From the NCBI GenBank assembly GCA_017434525.1, contig JAFRFD010000095.1:1-48751 (forward strand): a DNA stretch of 48,751 nt, written 5' to 3'. The notes under the pieces were generated by a model. It ran no database searches, had not been told where the DNA came from, and was given only the letters and a program-made list of their open reading frames with translations. This stretch comes from Methanobrevibacter sp. Its GTDB lineage: Archaea; Methanobacteriota; Methanobacteria; Methanobacteriales; Methanobacteriaceae. A program made the translations under genes and the position numbers. Below are positions 37,727 through 45,204 of the stretch, piece by piece (within the stretch, counting starts at the first letter, position 1; every line of letters starts with the position of its first letter).

Positions 37727-39116
37727 TGGGGAAATGATAAGAGACAAACTGTATGAGGAGTTTATAAAACCGACGAACCAAAAAAAGAATTTTATAGGTG
37801 TTGAAATAGAAATTCCTATCATTAACCTAGATAAAAAAGCTGTTGATTTTGAAGTTGTTCACAAAATCACCAATAAATTTCAAAAACAATACTCAGATTT
37901 CAAAGCTGATGGAGTAGATTATGATGGCAATATCTTTGCACTAAAAAACCCTAAAAATGAAGATATTGTCTGTTATGATTGTTCTTATAACAATATTGAA
38001 TTTGCAATGGGTCGTGAAAAGGATTTATTTAGCATTGATGAAAGATTTAGTGAATATTATACATTTGTTAAAGAATCATTTAATGAATATAATCATACAT
38101 TGACTGGAATGGGAATCAATCCATATAGGAAATATAATGAATATCAACCTATTCCATCTGAGAGATATTTGATGCTTTATCATCATCTGAAATCTTTTAA
38201 AAATTATGACGATGTTCCAATGCATTTTCATCAATATCCAGAATATGGCATGTTCTCTTCAGCTTCCCAAGTACAATTGGATGTAACAAAGGAGAATTTA
38301 GTAAAGACTATAAATGTTTTTTCAAAAATTGAACCCATTAAGGCATTATTATTTTCAAATTCCGTGTTAATAGATGAAAATAAACATGTAACTTGTTTTA
38401 GGGATCCATTATGGGAATATTCAACACATGGTGTAAATCCTCATAATATTGGAATGTATGATGTTGATTTAAAGGATTTGGATGATTTACAATCTTATCT
38501 GGAATCTTTAAACATTTACTGTGTAATGCGTGATGGTGCGTATATTAATTTTTCATCAATGAATCTCCTGGACTATTTTAACCAAGAATATGTTTGTGGT
38601 GAAATCTACTCTAATGGAGGGTACAGAAAAATTGATGTAAGGCCTTTAATCAGTGATATAAAATATTTAAGGCCATTTAAATTTATTAATTTAACATTTA
38701 GGGGAACTATTGAATTCAGAAGTGTATGTACACAACCAATCAAGGATTCAATGTCTGTTGCCGCATTTCATTTGGGTTTAAAAGACAAACTGGATGAGTT
38801 GGATGAGTTAATCACTATGGACGATGTAATTTATCATAAAGGTTACACTGCCAGTGAACTCAGAAAATTGCTAATTCAGGATGAACTTCCTGCATTCGTG
38901 GATATAAATGGTATATGTAAATTATCTAAAGATATTGTGGATTTAGCATCCTTGGGCCTTAAAGAAAGAGGAATAGGTGAAGAAATATTTTTAAAACCGT
39001 TATATGGCCGTATTAAAAATCATAAAAATCCGGGAAAAAATATAATAACGTTGTTAAATAATAATGCTAAAATAGAAGATGTAATTGAAGAGTATGGTAA
39101 ATTAAATAATATTTAG
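37719..39116 (+). CDS. GCS2-type glutamate-cysteine ligase-like protein
   Basis: About 465 residues. 'FIGVEIEIPIINLDKKAVD' matches the ATP/Glu-binding start of the plant-type/EgtA-like glutamate-cysteine ligase family, and 'FRGTIEFRSVCTQP' its late conserved Arg segment. Expected reaction: ATP-dependent formation of a gamma-glutamyl amide with cysteine or another amine. The start is uncertain among ATGs at 37710, 37719 and 37734; I chose 37719 for spacing from CGGGATGA. It overlaps the amidotransferase gene, so translation is coupled. Pairing with an EgtC-like protein mirrors EgtA/EgtC, but EgtB and EgtD are absent. Confidence 0.8.
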   Translation: MISGEMIRDKLYEEFIKPTNQKKNFIGVEIEIPIINLDKKAVDFEVVHKITNKFQKQYSDFKADGVDYDGNIFALKNPKNEDIVCYDCSYNNIEFAMGREKDLFSIDERFSEYYTFVKESFNEYNHTLTGMGINPYRKYNEYQPIPSERYLMLYHHLKSFKNYDDVPMHFHQYPEYGMFSSASQVQLDVTKENLVKTINVFSKIEPIKALLFSNSVLIDENKHVTCFRDPLWEYSTHGVNPHNIGMYDVDLKDLDDLQSYLESLNIYCVMRDGAYINFSSMNLLDYFNQEYVCGEIYSNGGYRKIDVRPLISDIKYLRPFKFINLTFRGTIEFRSVCTQPIKDSMSVAAFHLGLKDKLDELDELITMDDVIYHKGYTASELRKLLIQDELPAFVDINGICKLSKDIVDLASLGLKERGIGEEIFLKPLYGRIKNHKNPGKNIITLLNNNAKIEDVIEEYGKLNNI

Positions 39117-39130
39117 ATTGGGGGATAGAA

Positions 39131-40519
39131 ATGAATTTATTAAATTTATCTAAATTGTCTTCGGATGAAATATTGGCTGGTTCGTTTGGAATAGAATGGG
39201 AATCCTTAAGGGCAAAAGACGATGGTGAACTATCATTAACTCCTCACCCTGAAATTTTTGGTGATAAACTAACAAATCCATTAGTCACCACAGATTTTTC
39301 TGAAAGCCAAATTGAAATAATAACTCCAACTTTCAACACTATTGAAAAAGCATTTAGCACATTTTCTCTATTGTCTGATTTAGTAAACTCTTCTCTTCCT
39401 GATGATGAGTTTCTTTGGTTTCAATCAATTCCATGTATTCTTCCATACTGGGATAAAATTCCAATAGCCCAATACTCTGAGGAAGGTGTGGCATCACAAA
39501 AGTATCGTGAAGATTTAGCTAAGAGATATGGTGTTAAAAAACAGATGATTTCGGGAGTTCATTTTAACTTTTCATTCACTGATGAATTCTTGAAAAAATT
39601 GCATTCGGTTGAGGGCTCCAGTTTAAGTTTTAAAGAGTATAAGAATGATGTTTATCTAAAAATAACTAGGAATTATTTAAGGTATTGCTGGTTAATTATC
39701 TATTTAACTGGTTGTTCCATTGGATCTCATAAAACATTTTCCAATGACTGCATTCATCTAATGGATGAAACCGATGATTACGGCAGTTATTATTCAACAA
39801 GAGGTCCTTCATTTAGAAATGCATCCTGCGGATATAAAAATTTAAAGGAATTATATCCTTCTTATTGTTCTATTGACGAGTTTGTAAGGGACGTAAATCT
39901 ATTCATTGAAAATGGGGATTTGTCTGAGGCTAAAGAATTATATACTCAAATTAGATTAAAACCAAAAAATCCCAAAGACCTATTAAATTCACTAAAAAAT
40001 GACGGAATTGAATATATTGAGATAAGGACCCTTGATATCAATCCATTTTATAAATGCGGACTTGTAATGCATGACATGAAATTCTTACATTTATTTTTAA
40101 TTTACATGCTTATTAAAGAGGAATCTGATTATCCCGATTGGCAAAAAGAAGCGAAAATGAATGAAGAGAATACTGCTGAAAGTGCCTATGTTGATTCAAT
40201 GAGATTATTAAGAGATGGGCATGAGGTTACTTTAAAAAGTTGGGCTGCTGAAATTATTAATGAAATGTATGGAATGTGTGAAGTGCTGGGCATTGATGAG
40301 TTTAATACTTTAAATTTGATGCTTAACCGTATTTCAAATCCAGATTTGACCTATGGTCAAAGACTTTTAAAATTAATTAAAAAAGACGGTTATATTAACA
40401 CTCACATTGTACTGTCAAAAAATAATAAGCAGACTAGTATAGATTATTTGGATACTATTGACATTGATGAAAGTGAAGAACTTAAAAAATATGTCGATAT
40501 AGCTTTAGGTGGTAAATAA
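39131..40519 (+). CDS. GshA-type glutamate-cysteine ligase
   Basis: 462 residues with strong similarity to enterobacterial-type GshA: 'GSFGIEWESLRAKDDGELS', 'TTDFSESQIEIITP', 'MISGVHFNFSF', 'IEYIEIRTLDINPF' and 'NPDLTYGQRLLKLI'. It should join the gamma-carboxyl of glutamate to cysteine using ATP. No glutathione synthetase is in the window, so the product may be gamma-glutamylcysteine or a relative. GGGGGAT precedes the ATG. This family is unusual in methanogens, so lateral transfer is likely. It overlaps the FdhD-like gene by one base. Confidence 0.9.
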   Translation: MNLLNLSKLSSDEILAGSFGIEWESLRAKDDGELSLTPHPEIFGDKLTNPLVTTDFSESQIEIITPTFNTIEKAFSTFSLLSDLVNSSLPDDEFLWFQSIPCILPYWDKIPIAQYSEEGVASQKYREDLAKRYGVKKQMISGVHFNFSFTDEFLKKLHSVEGSSLSFKEYKNDVYLKITRNYLRYCWLIIYLTGCSIGSHKTFSNDCIHLMDETDDYGSYYSTRGPSFRNASCGYKNLKELYPSYCSIDEFVRDVNLFIENGDLSEAKELYTQIRLKPKNPKDLLNSLKNDGIEYIEIRTLDINPFYKCGLVMHDMKFLHLFLIYMLIKEESDYPDWQKEAKMNEENTAESAYVDSMRLLRDGHEVTLKSWAAEIINEMYGMCEVLGIDEFNTLNLMLNRISNPDLTYGQRLLKLIKKDGYINTHIVLSKNNKQTSIDYLDTIDIDESEELKKYVDIALGGK

Positions 40520-41349
40520 TGGAATTTTTAAGGCAAACTGATGTAATTCAATGGGTGGGCGGTGAATATAAAACCATTAAGGAAAACAGTGTTGATGATG
40601 AATATACATATTTATTCATTGATTACTTGCCTCCGCGTAAATTTTCAACCTATCCTAAGGATTTAGAGGATTTTGCAGTAGGATATTGTCTTGGGGAAGG
40701 ATTGATTAAGAGTTATGGTGATATAGAATCAATTAAGTTGGATGGTACAAACGTATTGGTTTCAACAAACTTGAATCATGACCCGGAAGAGGACTTGGAA
40801 CAAGAGGGTATTGTTCAGGAAAGGAAAGGAAACTGTGAACATGCATGTGTTTGCAGATTGCTTGAATATCAGGGAGTGAACTCTGATAATGCAGGTGGGA
40901 TTCGATCTGAATTAAAGACAATTGAGCCAAACACCTCTGATTTAAAAATTAATGCAACTCAAATAATTAAAGATGTTAAACACTTAACTGATGAAGCAAA
41001 AATCTGGCAAAAAACTGCGGGGGTTCATGTTGCACAATTAAAATATGAGGACAATATTATCATCAGGGAGGATGTAAGTCGCCATGTTGCAGTTGATAAA
41101 GTAATTGGAGCCGCTTCAAGGGAAGGTTATGACTTTAGTAAATGTTATATTTCATATAGTGGAAGAATGCCTGCTGATATGCTAATAAAAGTGATAAGGG
41201 TTGGAATTCCAATAATTATTTCAAATGCAGCGCCTGCATCTTCAGGTATTGATGTGGCGCGTGCAGGCAATATTACTATGGTAGGCTTTGTCAGAGATAA
41301 CAGATTCACTATTTTCACTGCACCTGAACGTGTAGATTTGAAAAAGTAG
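40519..41349 (+). CDS. Divergent FdhD-like sulfurtransferase
   Basis: 276 residues. FdhD hallmarks are recognisable but altered: 'EDFAVGYCLGEGLI', 'TAGVHVAQL', 'EDVSRHVAVDKVIG', 'SGRMPADML' and 'SNAAPASSGIDVARA'. The usual SSCGxCG active-site motif is replaced by C106-x3-C110-x-C112. FdhD passes sulfur to the Mo/W cofactor of formate dehydrogenase; here no fdh gene is near and the partner may be different. Its ATG overlaps the GshA-type stop, so it is the fourth gene of the operon. Confidence 0.85.
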   Translation: MEFLRQTDVIQWVGGEYKTIKENSVDDEYTYLFIDYLPPRKFSTYPKDLEDFAVGYCLGEGLIKSYGDIESIKLDGTNVLVSTNLNHDPEEDLEQEGIVQERKGNCEHACVCRLLEYQGVNSDNAGGIRSELKTIEPNTSDLKINATQIIKDVKHLTDEAKIWQKTAGVHVAQLKYEDNIIIREDVSRHVAVDKVIGAASREGYDFSKCYISYSGRMPADMLIKVIRVGIPIIISNAAPASSGIDVARAGNITMVGFVRDNRFTIFTAPERVDLKK

Positions 41350-41373
41350 AGTTTTTTTTTTAAAAAATAAAAG

Positions 41374-41399
41374 TTAATAGATGTTTTCACATCTATTAA
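41374..41399. terminator. Bidirectional 11-bp hairpin between convergent sulfur genes
   Basis: TTAATAGATGT-TTTC-ACATCTATTAA is a perfect 11-bp hairpin. It overlaps the stop codon of the minus-strand E1-like gene, and a ten-T run (41352-41361) precedes it on the plus strand. Confidence 0.75.
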
Positions 41400-42151
41400 A
41401 GTTCTTCTAAACTAAATGAAGCTAAATCAAGTAAATCAAATGTTAATATTTTTGGTGCCACGGTAACTTTTCCGACACCAGTTATTATTTTATAAGCTTC
41501 AAATGCTTCTAAACATCCAATTAAATTAGGTGTAGGTCCAATGACTGGCGGAACGCCTGAAGTCACATTTTTTAAAGCTTCAATTGTTTCATCATTTAAT
41601 TCTTTTCCAATTGAAGGCAAGTTAAACATTTCTTCATAGGTTTTTTCACTGTTCGGTAAAAATACTGTAATTTGTCCCATGGTTCCATGAATTGCCCCAT
41701 GGATATAGGCAATACCTTTTTCTTTGGCTTTTCTTGATACGATAACTCTTGTTAAAACATTGTCAAGTGCATCAATTACAATATCTGAGTCTCCAATAAC
41801 TTTCTCAATATTTGTTTGGTCTATATGCTCATTAAATGTAGTGACCTTAACATATGGATTTATTAGTCTTACTTTTTCAGCTGCAACATCACTTTTATCA
41901 AGACCTAAATCTGCTATTGATGCTAAAGTTTGTCTGTTGAGGTTAGATAAATCAAATGCATCCTTATCAACTAAAACCAGCTCGCCAATTCCCATCCTTG
42001 CAAGCATTTCAATAGTTTCTCCACCGATTCCTCCACAGCCGATGACTGTGATTTTGGCATCTTTAAATCTTTGTTGTTCACTTCTTGTTACTATGCTCAT
42101 TTGTCTGGAAGCAATTTCCCAGTATCCGTCGCCTATGTATCTTGTTGGCAT
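41396..42151 (-). CDS. MoeB/ThiF/HesA-like E1 enzyme lacking the usual cysteine
   Basis: 251 residues. The ATP-binding loop is 'VIGCGGIGGETIEML' (residues 37-51), with 'VDKDAFDLSNLNRQ' and 'DALDN' (Asp130) for Mg-ATP and carrier binding. In ThiF the acyl-accepting cysteine sits four residues before the GV of 'CRTAGV'; here that position is Asn195 ('NVTSGV'). Zinc-binding CxxC pairs are absent too. It should adenylate the C-terminus of a ubiquitin-like carrier, probably the Gly-Gly protein at 44879, but not form the covalent intermediate. It follows the LarE-like gene on the same strand. Confidence 0.86.
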   Translation of the reverse strand: MPTRYIGDGYWEIASRQMSIVTRSEQQRFKDAKITVIGCGGIGGETIEMLARMGIGELVLVDKDAFDLSNLNRQTLASIADLGLDKSDVAAEKVRLINPYVKVTTFNEHIDQTNIEKVIGDSDIVIDALDNVLTRVIVSRKAKEKGIAYIHGAIHGTMGQITVFLPNSEKTYEEMFNLPSIGKELNDETIEALKNVTSGVPPVIGPTPNLIGCLEAFEAYKIITGVGKVTVAPKILTFDLLDLASFSLEEL

Positions 42152-42159
42152 TTTTTCAC

Positions 42160-43167
42160 CTAAATATTTCTCCGTAGTTTTGGTAATGTTTCCATAAATG
42201 TGTCTAATGCAAGTTCATAATTTTCAAAATCATGTCCTTTTATCAATCCATTTTCAAATATTGTTATTTTATCTAATTTTATTTTTTCTTCATCATAAGA
42301 AATTATATTTTCTATTTGTTTTTTGGTATGTTCAAGGTTAATTGTAAATGGAAGCTTGTATGAAAATGATCCGTCAGTATAGTCGATATTGATGTATTCG
42401 TCATCATCAATTTGTGATAAATTTAAAGTAACTTTTCCAAATTTATGCTTTTTTAATTCATCATTGATTTGATTAAATTTGTTGTCTTGAAAAATTTCAT
42501 TAATATTATCGACTTCAACTATAGCGGTTTCTCCCAAGTCTCTAACTTTTACAATTTTGCAGTTGGTGTTTGCTAAAATGTAATCTTCAGCATAACTTAT
42601 TCTTTTAATTTTTTCAGGTGTTGTCTTGGTATTTGTAGGAATTCTAGTTGCAAGGCAGGTAGTGGATCTTGAATATGGAATATTCTGTTGGTCCAAATAT
42701 TCATGAATTTCTTTTGATGATAATTTTGCATCAATAAATGGAGTTTTAAAATTCTTTTTGTAGGTTACTAGAATTCCCGGTCTGTCAATCACTAAATCAC
42801 TGATGTTATTTCCATCGCAAATGAAATCAAAATCATTCTCACGAGCAATTTCTTCAATTTTGGAATACATTAAATTTCTGCAAGTGTAACATCTTTTTGG
42901 ATTATTGCTTAAGAAATAGTCATCTTCATAAAAGTTAATGTCAACGATTTCATGTTTTATTCCGAAAGATTGTGCTAGTTTTTTTGTGTTTTCAACAAAA
43001 TCTGTTGGAAGTAAATGATTGTCAATTGTAATGGCTAATGTGTCAGATGCGACTTTTGAAGATAAATATGCTATTAATGTAGAATCGGCACCACCTGAAA
43101 AACCAATAGCTACTTTTTTATCTTTCAAAATATCTTTTACAATATCAATCTTGGTTTCTAAGCTCAT
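42160..43167 (-). CDS. LarE-like ATP-dependent sacrificial/Fe-S sulfur transferase
   Basis: 335 residues. The PP-loop 'GFSGGADSTLIA' is at residues 22-33; C93 and C96 ('RCYTCRN') and C171 ('TTCLATRIP') form the three-cysteine set that, as I recall, marks the [4Fe-4S] type of LarE. LarE inserts sulfur into a carboxylated nicotinic acid precursor of the nickel-pincer cofactor, but LarB and LarC are not here. About 60 extra C-terminal residues exceed the usual 270-280. It starts the minus-strand pair with the E1 gene; AGAGGAT precedes the ATG. Confidence 0.85.
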   Translation of the reverse strand: MSLETKIDIVKDILKDKKVAIGFSGGADSTLIAYLSSKVASDTLAITIDNHLLPTDFVENTKKLAQSFGIKHEIVDINFYEDDYFLSNNPKRCYTCRNLMYSKIEEIARENDFDFICDGNNISDLVIDRPGILVTYKKNFKTPFIDAKLSSKEIHEYLDQQNIPYSRSTTCLATRIPTNTKTTPEKIKRISYAEDYILANTNCKIVKVRDLGETAIVEVDNINEIFQDNKFNQINDELKKHKFGKVTLNLSQIDDDEYINIDYTDGSFSYKLPFTINLEHTKKQIENIISYDEEKIKLDKITIFENGLIKGHDFENYELALDTFMETLPKLRRNI

Positions 43168-43189
43168 ATTATCCTCTTTAAATATTTTA

Positions 43190-43221
43190 GAGCATCAATT
43201 GATGCTCATTTTATATAAATT
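43190..43221 (-). promoter_or_regulatory. LarE-like promoter with an 18-base perfect palindrome
   Basis: GAGCATCAATTGATGCTC (43190-43207) is a perfect palindrome. A minus-strand TATA element (TTTATATAA, about 43212-43221) lies about 18 bases upstream of its centre, so the palindrome would cover the predicted transcription start, a classic repressor position. The core CAATTG is shared with the ATAAC-N4-GTTAT sites. Confidence 0.55.
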
Positions 43222-43380
43222 CTTAATTTATTTTTAAGGAGACTTTTATAATCTATTTATAAATTTGTTTTAAAAGATTATAAAATGGTATTGCTTGAAT
43301 GAGTTTTGTTCAAGCTTTTATTTGAAATATTTCAACCCGAGCTTATGGAAAAATATGAATCCCTTCTAATTGTAAACTAT

Positions 43381-43419
43381 ATAACAATAGTTATTTTTTC
43401 CACAAATAACAATTGTATA
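43381..43419. promoter_or_regulatory. Two ATAAC-N4-GTTAT-type sites in the divergent region
   Basis: ATAAC-AATA-GTTAT (43381-43394) is a perfect-arm copy and ATAAC-AATT-GTATA (43406-43419) is a close variant; their centres are 25 bases apart. An ATTTTATATATAAA stretch just after the second could be a TATA element for the plus-strand GMC gene. Confidence 0.55.
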
Positions 43420-43527
43420 ATTTTATATATAAATGTTATGTAATTGAATTTACTCATGTTTTGTATTTGAGCAACTGTATATCCGATTCGTTATTCTTTA
43501 GAAAAACTTATATTATAAAAAAATAAT

Positions 43528-43541
43528 ATAACAATTGTTAA
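43528..43541 (+). promoter_or_regulatory. ATAAC-N4-GTTAA site upstream of the GMC oxidoreductase gene
   Basis: ATAAC-AATT-GTTAA lies 8 bases before the GGAGGG ribosome binding site (43550-43555). It matches the 45205 copy exactly over 14 bases. Binding here would lie at or near the transcription start. Confidence 0.55.
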
Positions 43542-43561
43542 TATTTTGTGGAGGGATAACT

Positions 43562-44869
43562 ATTTATGATGTTATTGTTATTGGAACAGGTGCTGGCGGG
43601 GCAACTGTAGCTAAAGATTTATGCGTTAAAGGAAGAAAAGTTCTTATTTTGGAAAAAGGCAAAAAACAAAAAGACGGGACTTATGTAGCGCACATGAAAA
43701 GCAAAAAGATTCATCTAAAAAACAATCTTTCAGATGAAGATAGGAAAAACTATGAATTTTTAACATATCCTTTAGAATTAACTAATATTGAAGAAATTGG
43801 AGGAACAACAACTTCATCAATAGGAAATGCGTGCTTTTCATGTAGTGGATGTTATTCCAACTCAATAATGCAGCAGTTTGAAGATAAAAATTTAGATATC
43901 TTTGAAGAACTTTTGGAATCCAGTGGAGAATTGAATGTCACATATTTCCCAAAAAAATTATGGGGACATTCAACACAGTTAATCGCAAAAGCAGGTGATG
44001 AATTGGGATATGTTGTTGAACCTATGCCTAAATTTATTAAGTTTGATAAATGTAAACTGTGCGGTAAATGTGTAAACGGCTGCGTTTTTGATGCAAAATG
44101 GGATGCTACCTATTTTGTAAAGCAAGCTCTGGACTATGGAGCTGATCTGATTTGTGATTTTAACGTATTTGAAATTTTACATGAAAATAATGAAGTTGTT
44201 GGTGTTGTGGGGATTAATAAAAACAACGAAAAACAAATTTTCAGGGCAAAAAAAGTAGTTCTTGCAGCAGGCGCACTTAAAAGCCCAATTATTCTAAAAA
44301 ATTCAGGAATAAATAATGTCGGAGGACAGTTATTTTTCGATATATTTACAACAATTGGAGGATATTTAAAGGATGCAAATTTAAAAAATGAACTGCTAAT
44401 GGGTATTAAAGCAGAATTCGGCCCATACTTCTTATCTCCACATTATTCAATGCAATTACTTCCATTAATGGAGAAAAAAGGAATTGAAGCAAGTGAAAAT
44501 GATGTAGTTGGATTAATGCTTAAATTTGCCGATACATGTATTGGAACAATAGATATTGATGGAAACATTGAAAAAACTCTAACAAAAGTTGATGTTGACT
44601 TAATTAAGGAGGGTTATGAAAAAGCAATTAATATATTGTTAAAAATGGGTGTTTCAAAAGACTCAATTGTTGCAACTTCTCTTAAGGGAGCGCATCCTGG
44701 AGGCACTGTTGCTGTTGGTGAGGTTTTGGATAATGACTTTGAAAGTGAAATCAGGGGTTTGTATGTTGCGGATGCCAGTGTAATACCTGAAGCACCTGGA
44801 AGACCTCCAATTTTAACAATAGTGGCAATAGCTAAAAAAGTAGCAAAGATAGTTGATCAAAATGTTTAA
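43562..44869 (+). CDS. GMC-family oxidoreductase with two cysteine clusters
   Basis: 435 residues. N-terminal 'YDVIVIGTGAGGATVAKDL' binds FAD, and the C-terminal 'GAHPGGTVAVGEVLDNDFES...LYVADASVIPEAPGRPPILTIVAIAKKVA' is the GMC signature with the catalytic His. Inserted are 'CFSCSGC' (about residue 90) and 'CKLCGKCVNGC' (about 165-175), the latter a ferredoxin-type [4Fe-4S] motif. No ATG or GTG fits the N-terminus: GGAGGG points to ATT at 43562, exactly where homologues have Met. An in-frame TTG at 43535 lies within the operator. The substrate is unknown. It is followed nine bases later by the carrier gene. Confidence 0.82.
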   Translation: MYDVIVIGTGAGGATVAKDLCVKGRKVLILEKGKKQKDGTYVAHMKSKKIHLKNNLSDEDRKNYEFLTYPLELTNIEEIGGTTTSSIGNACFSCSGCYSNSIMQQFEDKNLDIFEELLESSGELNVTYFPKKLWGHSTQLIAKAGDELGYVVEPMPKFIKFDKCKLCGKCVNGCVFDAKWDATYFVKQALDYGADLICDFNVFEILHENNEVVGVVGINKNNEKQIFRAKKVVLAAGALKSPIILKNSGINNVGGQLFFDIFTTIGGYLKDANLKNELLMGIKAEFGPYFLSPHYSMQLLPLMEKKGIEASENDVVGLMLKFADTCIGTIDIDGNIEKTLTKVDVDLIKEGYEKAINILLKMGVSKDSIVATSLKGAHPGGTVAVGEVLDNDFESEIRGLYVADASVIPEAPGRPPILTIVAIAKKVAKIVDQNV

Positions 44870-44878
44870 GGTGATAAA

Positions 44879-45079
44879 ATGGAATTTAAACTAAAATTTA
44901 AAAGTATAGATGAGACAAGACAACTGAAGGAAAATTTTACAATTAAAGATTTGTTAAGTGAATTAGAATTATCAGCTCAAACAATTGTTGCAAAGCAAAA
45001 TGGGGAACTTACAATTGAAGATAGTGTAATAAATGATGGTGATGAAATTCATTTGGTTCAAATAATCTATGGAGGATGA
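44879..45079 (+). CDS. ThiS/MoaD-like sulfur carrier protein with Gly-Gly terminus
   Basis: 66 residues with a beta-grasp, ubiquitin-like pattern ('TIKDLLSELELSAQTIVAKQNGELTIEDSVINDGDEIHLVQIIYGG'), ending precisely in Gly-Gly, the site adenylated and thiocarboxylated by E1 enzymes. The E1-like protein at 41396 is the probable partner. GGTGAT lies before the ATG, nine bases after the GMC gene. No ThiG or MoaE is nearby, so the sulfur acceptor is probably neither thiazole nor molybdopterin. Confidence 0.9.
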   Translation: MEFKLKFKSIDETRQLKENFTIKDLLSELELSAQTIVAKQNGELTIEDSVINDGDEIHLVQIIYGG

Positions 45080-45114
45080 TTTGTCAACAGATTTTAAATG
45101 CCTATGGTAAATGT

Positions 45115-45157
45115 GCTATTTTGTTTAAATAGCTCATTTTATACAAACTTTTTTTCA
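45115..45157 (+). terminator. Hairpin with T-tail after the carrier gene
   Basis: GCTATTT-TGTTT-AAATAGC is a perfect 7-bp hairpin (45115-45133), followed by CATTTT and a run of seven T at about 45150. It probably ends the GMC-carrier unit. Confidence 0.55.
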
Positions 45158-45204
45158 AAACTTTTATATATTTTTAAATTAATTATTTAAATAGGGATTC
45201 AAAT

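Larger units (their letters stand above)
43168..43561. other. Divergent regulatory interval between the LarE-like and GMC oxidoreductase genes
   Basis: About 390 bases with no coding frame I can support. It contains an 18-base palindrome near the LarE-like promoter, a GCTTGAA/TTCAAGC dyad (43293-43315) followed by TTTTA, and three ATAAC-N4-GTTAT-type sites (43381, 43406, 43528). It seems to be the main control region of the sulfur cluster. Confidence 0.65.

Noticed and set aside
40519..41349. Reading the cluster as molybdopterin or thiamine biosynthesis
   Set aside because: FdhD, E1 and carrier homologues suggest it, but no ThiG, ThiH, MoaA, MoaC or MoaE is present, and two glutamate-cysteine ligases have no place in those pathways.
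43566..43609. ATG at 43566 as the start of the GMC gene
   Set aside because: It is in a different frame from the conserved FAD-binding motif and reaches a stop after 14 codons.
45098..45190. A 30-codon open frame after the carrier gene
   Set aside because: It has no ribosome binding site, an AT-driven composition, and crosses a hairpin terminator.
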